A model generated the notes under the pieces. It searched no databases, was not told the DNA's origin, and saw nothing but the letters and a program-made list of their open reading frames with translations. Positions 62,829-64,000 of a DNA stretch of 64,000 nt are shown piece by piece. Positions within the stretch are counted from its first letter, which is position 1; each line of letters starts with the position of its first letter. The translations under genes were made by a program, and so were the position numbers. Origin of the DNA: Undibacterium_A arcticum. GTDB lineage: Bacteria > Pseudomonadota > Gammaproteobacteria > Burkholderiales > Burkholderiaceae_D. Location: assembly GCF_042660705.1 (NCBI RefSeq), contig NZ_JBHSUQ010000001.1; one strand, written 5' to 3'.

Positions 62829-63989
62829 ATGTCTTCTCTGAAAATCGGCATTGTCGGCGCCGGTATTGGCGGGCTCACTGCAGCGATCGCCTTGCATCGC
62901 GCTGGCCATGATGTGGTCGTGTTCGAACAGTCGAAACAATTCCTGCGGGTTGGTGCCGACATAAATCTGACCCCGAATGCGGTGCGCGCACTGGACGGAC
63001 TGGGCATCGGCGATGCCGTGCGCCACACTGCCGCGCGCCCCACGCACCGTATTAGCCGCACTTGGGACACCGGCGATGAAACCTCGCGGCTTGAGATGGG
63101 CGACAGCGCCGAGCAAAAATACGGCGCGCCGCAACTGACCATCCACCGCGCCGATTTGCTGGCCGCACTGGCCGCCGTGTTCCCGGCGGAGCGCGTCTTG
63201 TTCGCCAAGCGCGCTGAAGAAGTCAAGCAGGATGCGGATGGCATTACGCTGACGTTCACAGACGGCAGTACCTACCTGGTCGATGCATTGATCGGCGCCG
63301 ATGGCATCCATTCCGCGGTACGCACCGCGATGTTCGGCAGGGAAAATCCACGCTTCACCGGCGTGGTCGCGTTCCGCGCGGTGATACCGGCCGAACGTGT
63401 AGCCCAGGTGCCGAACATTCAGGCGTTCACCAAATGGTGGGGCCCTAATCTGCAAAGTCAGATCGTCACTTTCCCGCTTAACCGCGGCAAGGATATTTTT
63501 ATCTTCGCCACCACCGCGCAGGAAAGTTGGCATCTGGAATCGTGGACTACGCAGGGCAGCGTGCAGGAATTGCGCGACAGCTACGCCGGTTTCCACCCCG
63601 ACGCGCGGGCTCTTCTCGATGCCTGCGACGAAGTGTTGAAGACGGCGCTGTACGAACGCGATCCGCTCCCGCATTGGTCGCATGACCGCATGGTGTTGCT
63701 GGGCGATGCCTGCCACCCGATGATGCCCTTCATGGCGCAAGGCGCGGGTATGTCGATCGAGGACGCGGTCGTTCTTGCGCGTGAGATCGCAGGGATTACT
63801 CAAGTTGCCGATATGGATACCGCATTCCAGCGTTACGAATCGTTGCGCCTGGAGCGCGCCAGCAAGATTCAGATCGGTTCGCGCGGCAACAACTGGTTGC
63901 GCGAAGGCGGCAATGCCGACTGGGTGTATGGCTACGATGCATGGACAGTGAAGGCGGAATCGGCCGCGCCTGATGCCCAATGCGATTGA
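62829..63989 (+). CDS. FAD-dependent aromatic-ring monooxygenase (NicC/salicylate hydroxylase-like)
   Basis: 386 residues. FAD motif GIVGAGIGGLTAAIALHRAG (GxGxxG at 10-15), GADGIHSAVRTAMFG (DG motif), and MVLLGDACHPMMPFMAQGAG (GD motif). YGAPQLTIHRADL, KWWGPN, and the C-terminal ADWVYGYDAW closely resemble 6-hydroxynicotinate 3-monooxygenase (NicC) and salicylate hydroxylases, which hydroxylate and decarboxylate an aromatic acid. The gene ends 12 bases before the window edge; the operon may continue. A carboxylated (hetero)aromatic substrate is therefore the leading hypothesis for the operon. Confidence 0.92.
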   Translation: MSSLKIGIVGAGIGGLTAAIALHRAGHDVVVFEQSKQFLRVGADINLTPNAVRALDGLGIGDAVRHTAARPTHRISRTWDTGDETSRLEMGDSAEQKYGAPQLTIHRADLLAALAAVFPAERVLFAKRAEEVKQDADGITLTFTDGSTYLVDALIGADGIHSAVRTAMFGRENPRFTGVVAFRAVIPAERVAQVPNIQAFTKWWGPNLQSQIVTFPLNRGKDIFIFATTAQESWHLESWTTQGSVQELRDSYAGFHPDARALLDACDEVLKTALYERDPLPHWSHDRMVLLGDACHPMMPFMAQGAGMSIEDAVVLAREIAGITQVADMDTAFQRYESLRLERASKIQIGSRGNNWLREGGNADWVYGYDAWTVKAESAAPDAQCD

Positions 63990-64000
63990 ATTGATGACTT

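Noticed and set aside
1..64000. CRISPR array, tRNA or rRNA
   Set aside because: No regularly spaced repeats and no cloverleaf or rRNA-like sequence seen on reading; the clustered palindromes at 12-19 kb are irregularly spaced REPs.

Overview
The window looks like a chromosomal segment of a Betaproteobacterium, most probably Oxalobacteraceae (Herbaspirillum/Herminiimonas/Collimonas-like). The grounds are moderate-to-high GC with typical codon use, small family-specific proteins (a DUF6726-type lipoprotein, DUF1003, DUF4197, NnrU, MtfA), the URC-type uracil catabolism genes, and a 13-gene catabolic operon of Burkholderiales style. The family-level placement is inferred from protein style, not from any marker gene. 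I saw no rRNA, tRNA or CRISPR.

Layout. 0-16 kb: mostly small membrane, lipoprotein and housekeeping genes (MarC end, NYN-LOTUS protein, NnrU, MtfA, DUF1003, DUF3617, a secreted intradiol dioxygenase, GST, cyclophilin, a metallo-hydrolase divergent from its TetR regulator, VOC protein, DUF4197). Many of these frames are broken by the loss of one or two bases, usually in a homopolymer. 7.6-19.2 kb also carries a dispersed repeat family: REP-like palindromes, a longer hairpin element joined to them (five copies with compensatory changes in the stem), and the 3' remnant of a REP-associated tyrosine transposase. 16-21 kb is an accessory islet: an orphan gene, an AT-rich DUF2971 gene, and a PutAbiC-type abortive-infection gene split by a complete IS30-family element with a 3-bp target duplication.

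21.3-34.7 kb: sbcCD, then an 8-kb signalling block bracketed by direct repeats of the sbcD 5' end. The block holds two near-identical hybrid histidine kinases (each preceded by an IS1595-type transposase relic), a remnant metallo-beta-lactamase-fold gene resembling cyclic-nucleotide phosphodiesterases, a SulP transporter with STAS and cyclic-nucleotide-binding domains, and a response-regulator adenylate cyclase. Together they suggest cAMP-controlled anion transport.

34.7-45 kb: HNH nuclease YajD, a GGDEF/EAL protein, methionine sulfoxide reductases MsrA and MsrB, a GlcD/D-lactate-type flavoprotein, an orphan ParA, dodecin and small secreted proteins, one of them similar to SUEL-type lectin domains. 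45.4-50.9 kb: a pyrimidine-salvage/catabolism cassette (truncated URC4, upp, a RutR-like regulator, a cytosine-deaminase-like amidohydrolase) lying between two direct copies of an IS3-orfA relic.

51.2-64 kb: one long co-directional operon: NMT1/TauT-type ABC importer, SDR, cupin, alpha/beta hydrolase, IclR regulator, second (atypical) SDR, ThDP enzyme, aspartate-dehydrogenase-like protein, aldehyde dehydrogenase, extradiol-type VOC dioxygenase and a NicC/salicylate-hydroxylase-like monooxygenase. The gene set predicts uptake, ring hydroxylation and meta-type ring cleavage of an aromatic or N-heteroaromatic acid. I cannot name the substrate; this operon and the covarying hairpin-REP element are the best candidates for undescribed biology here.
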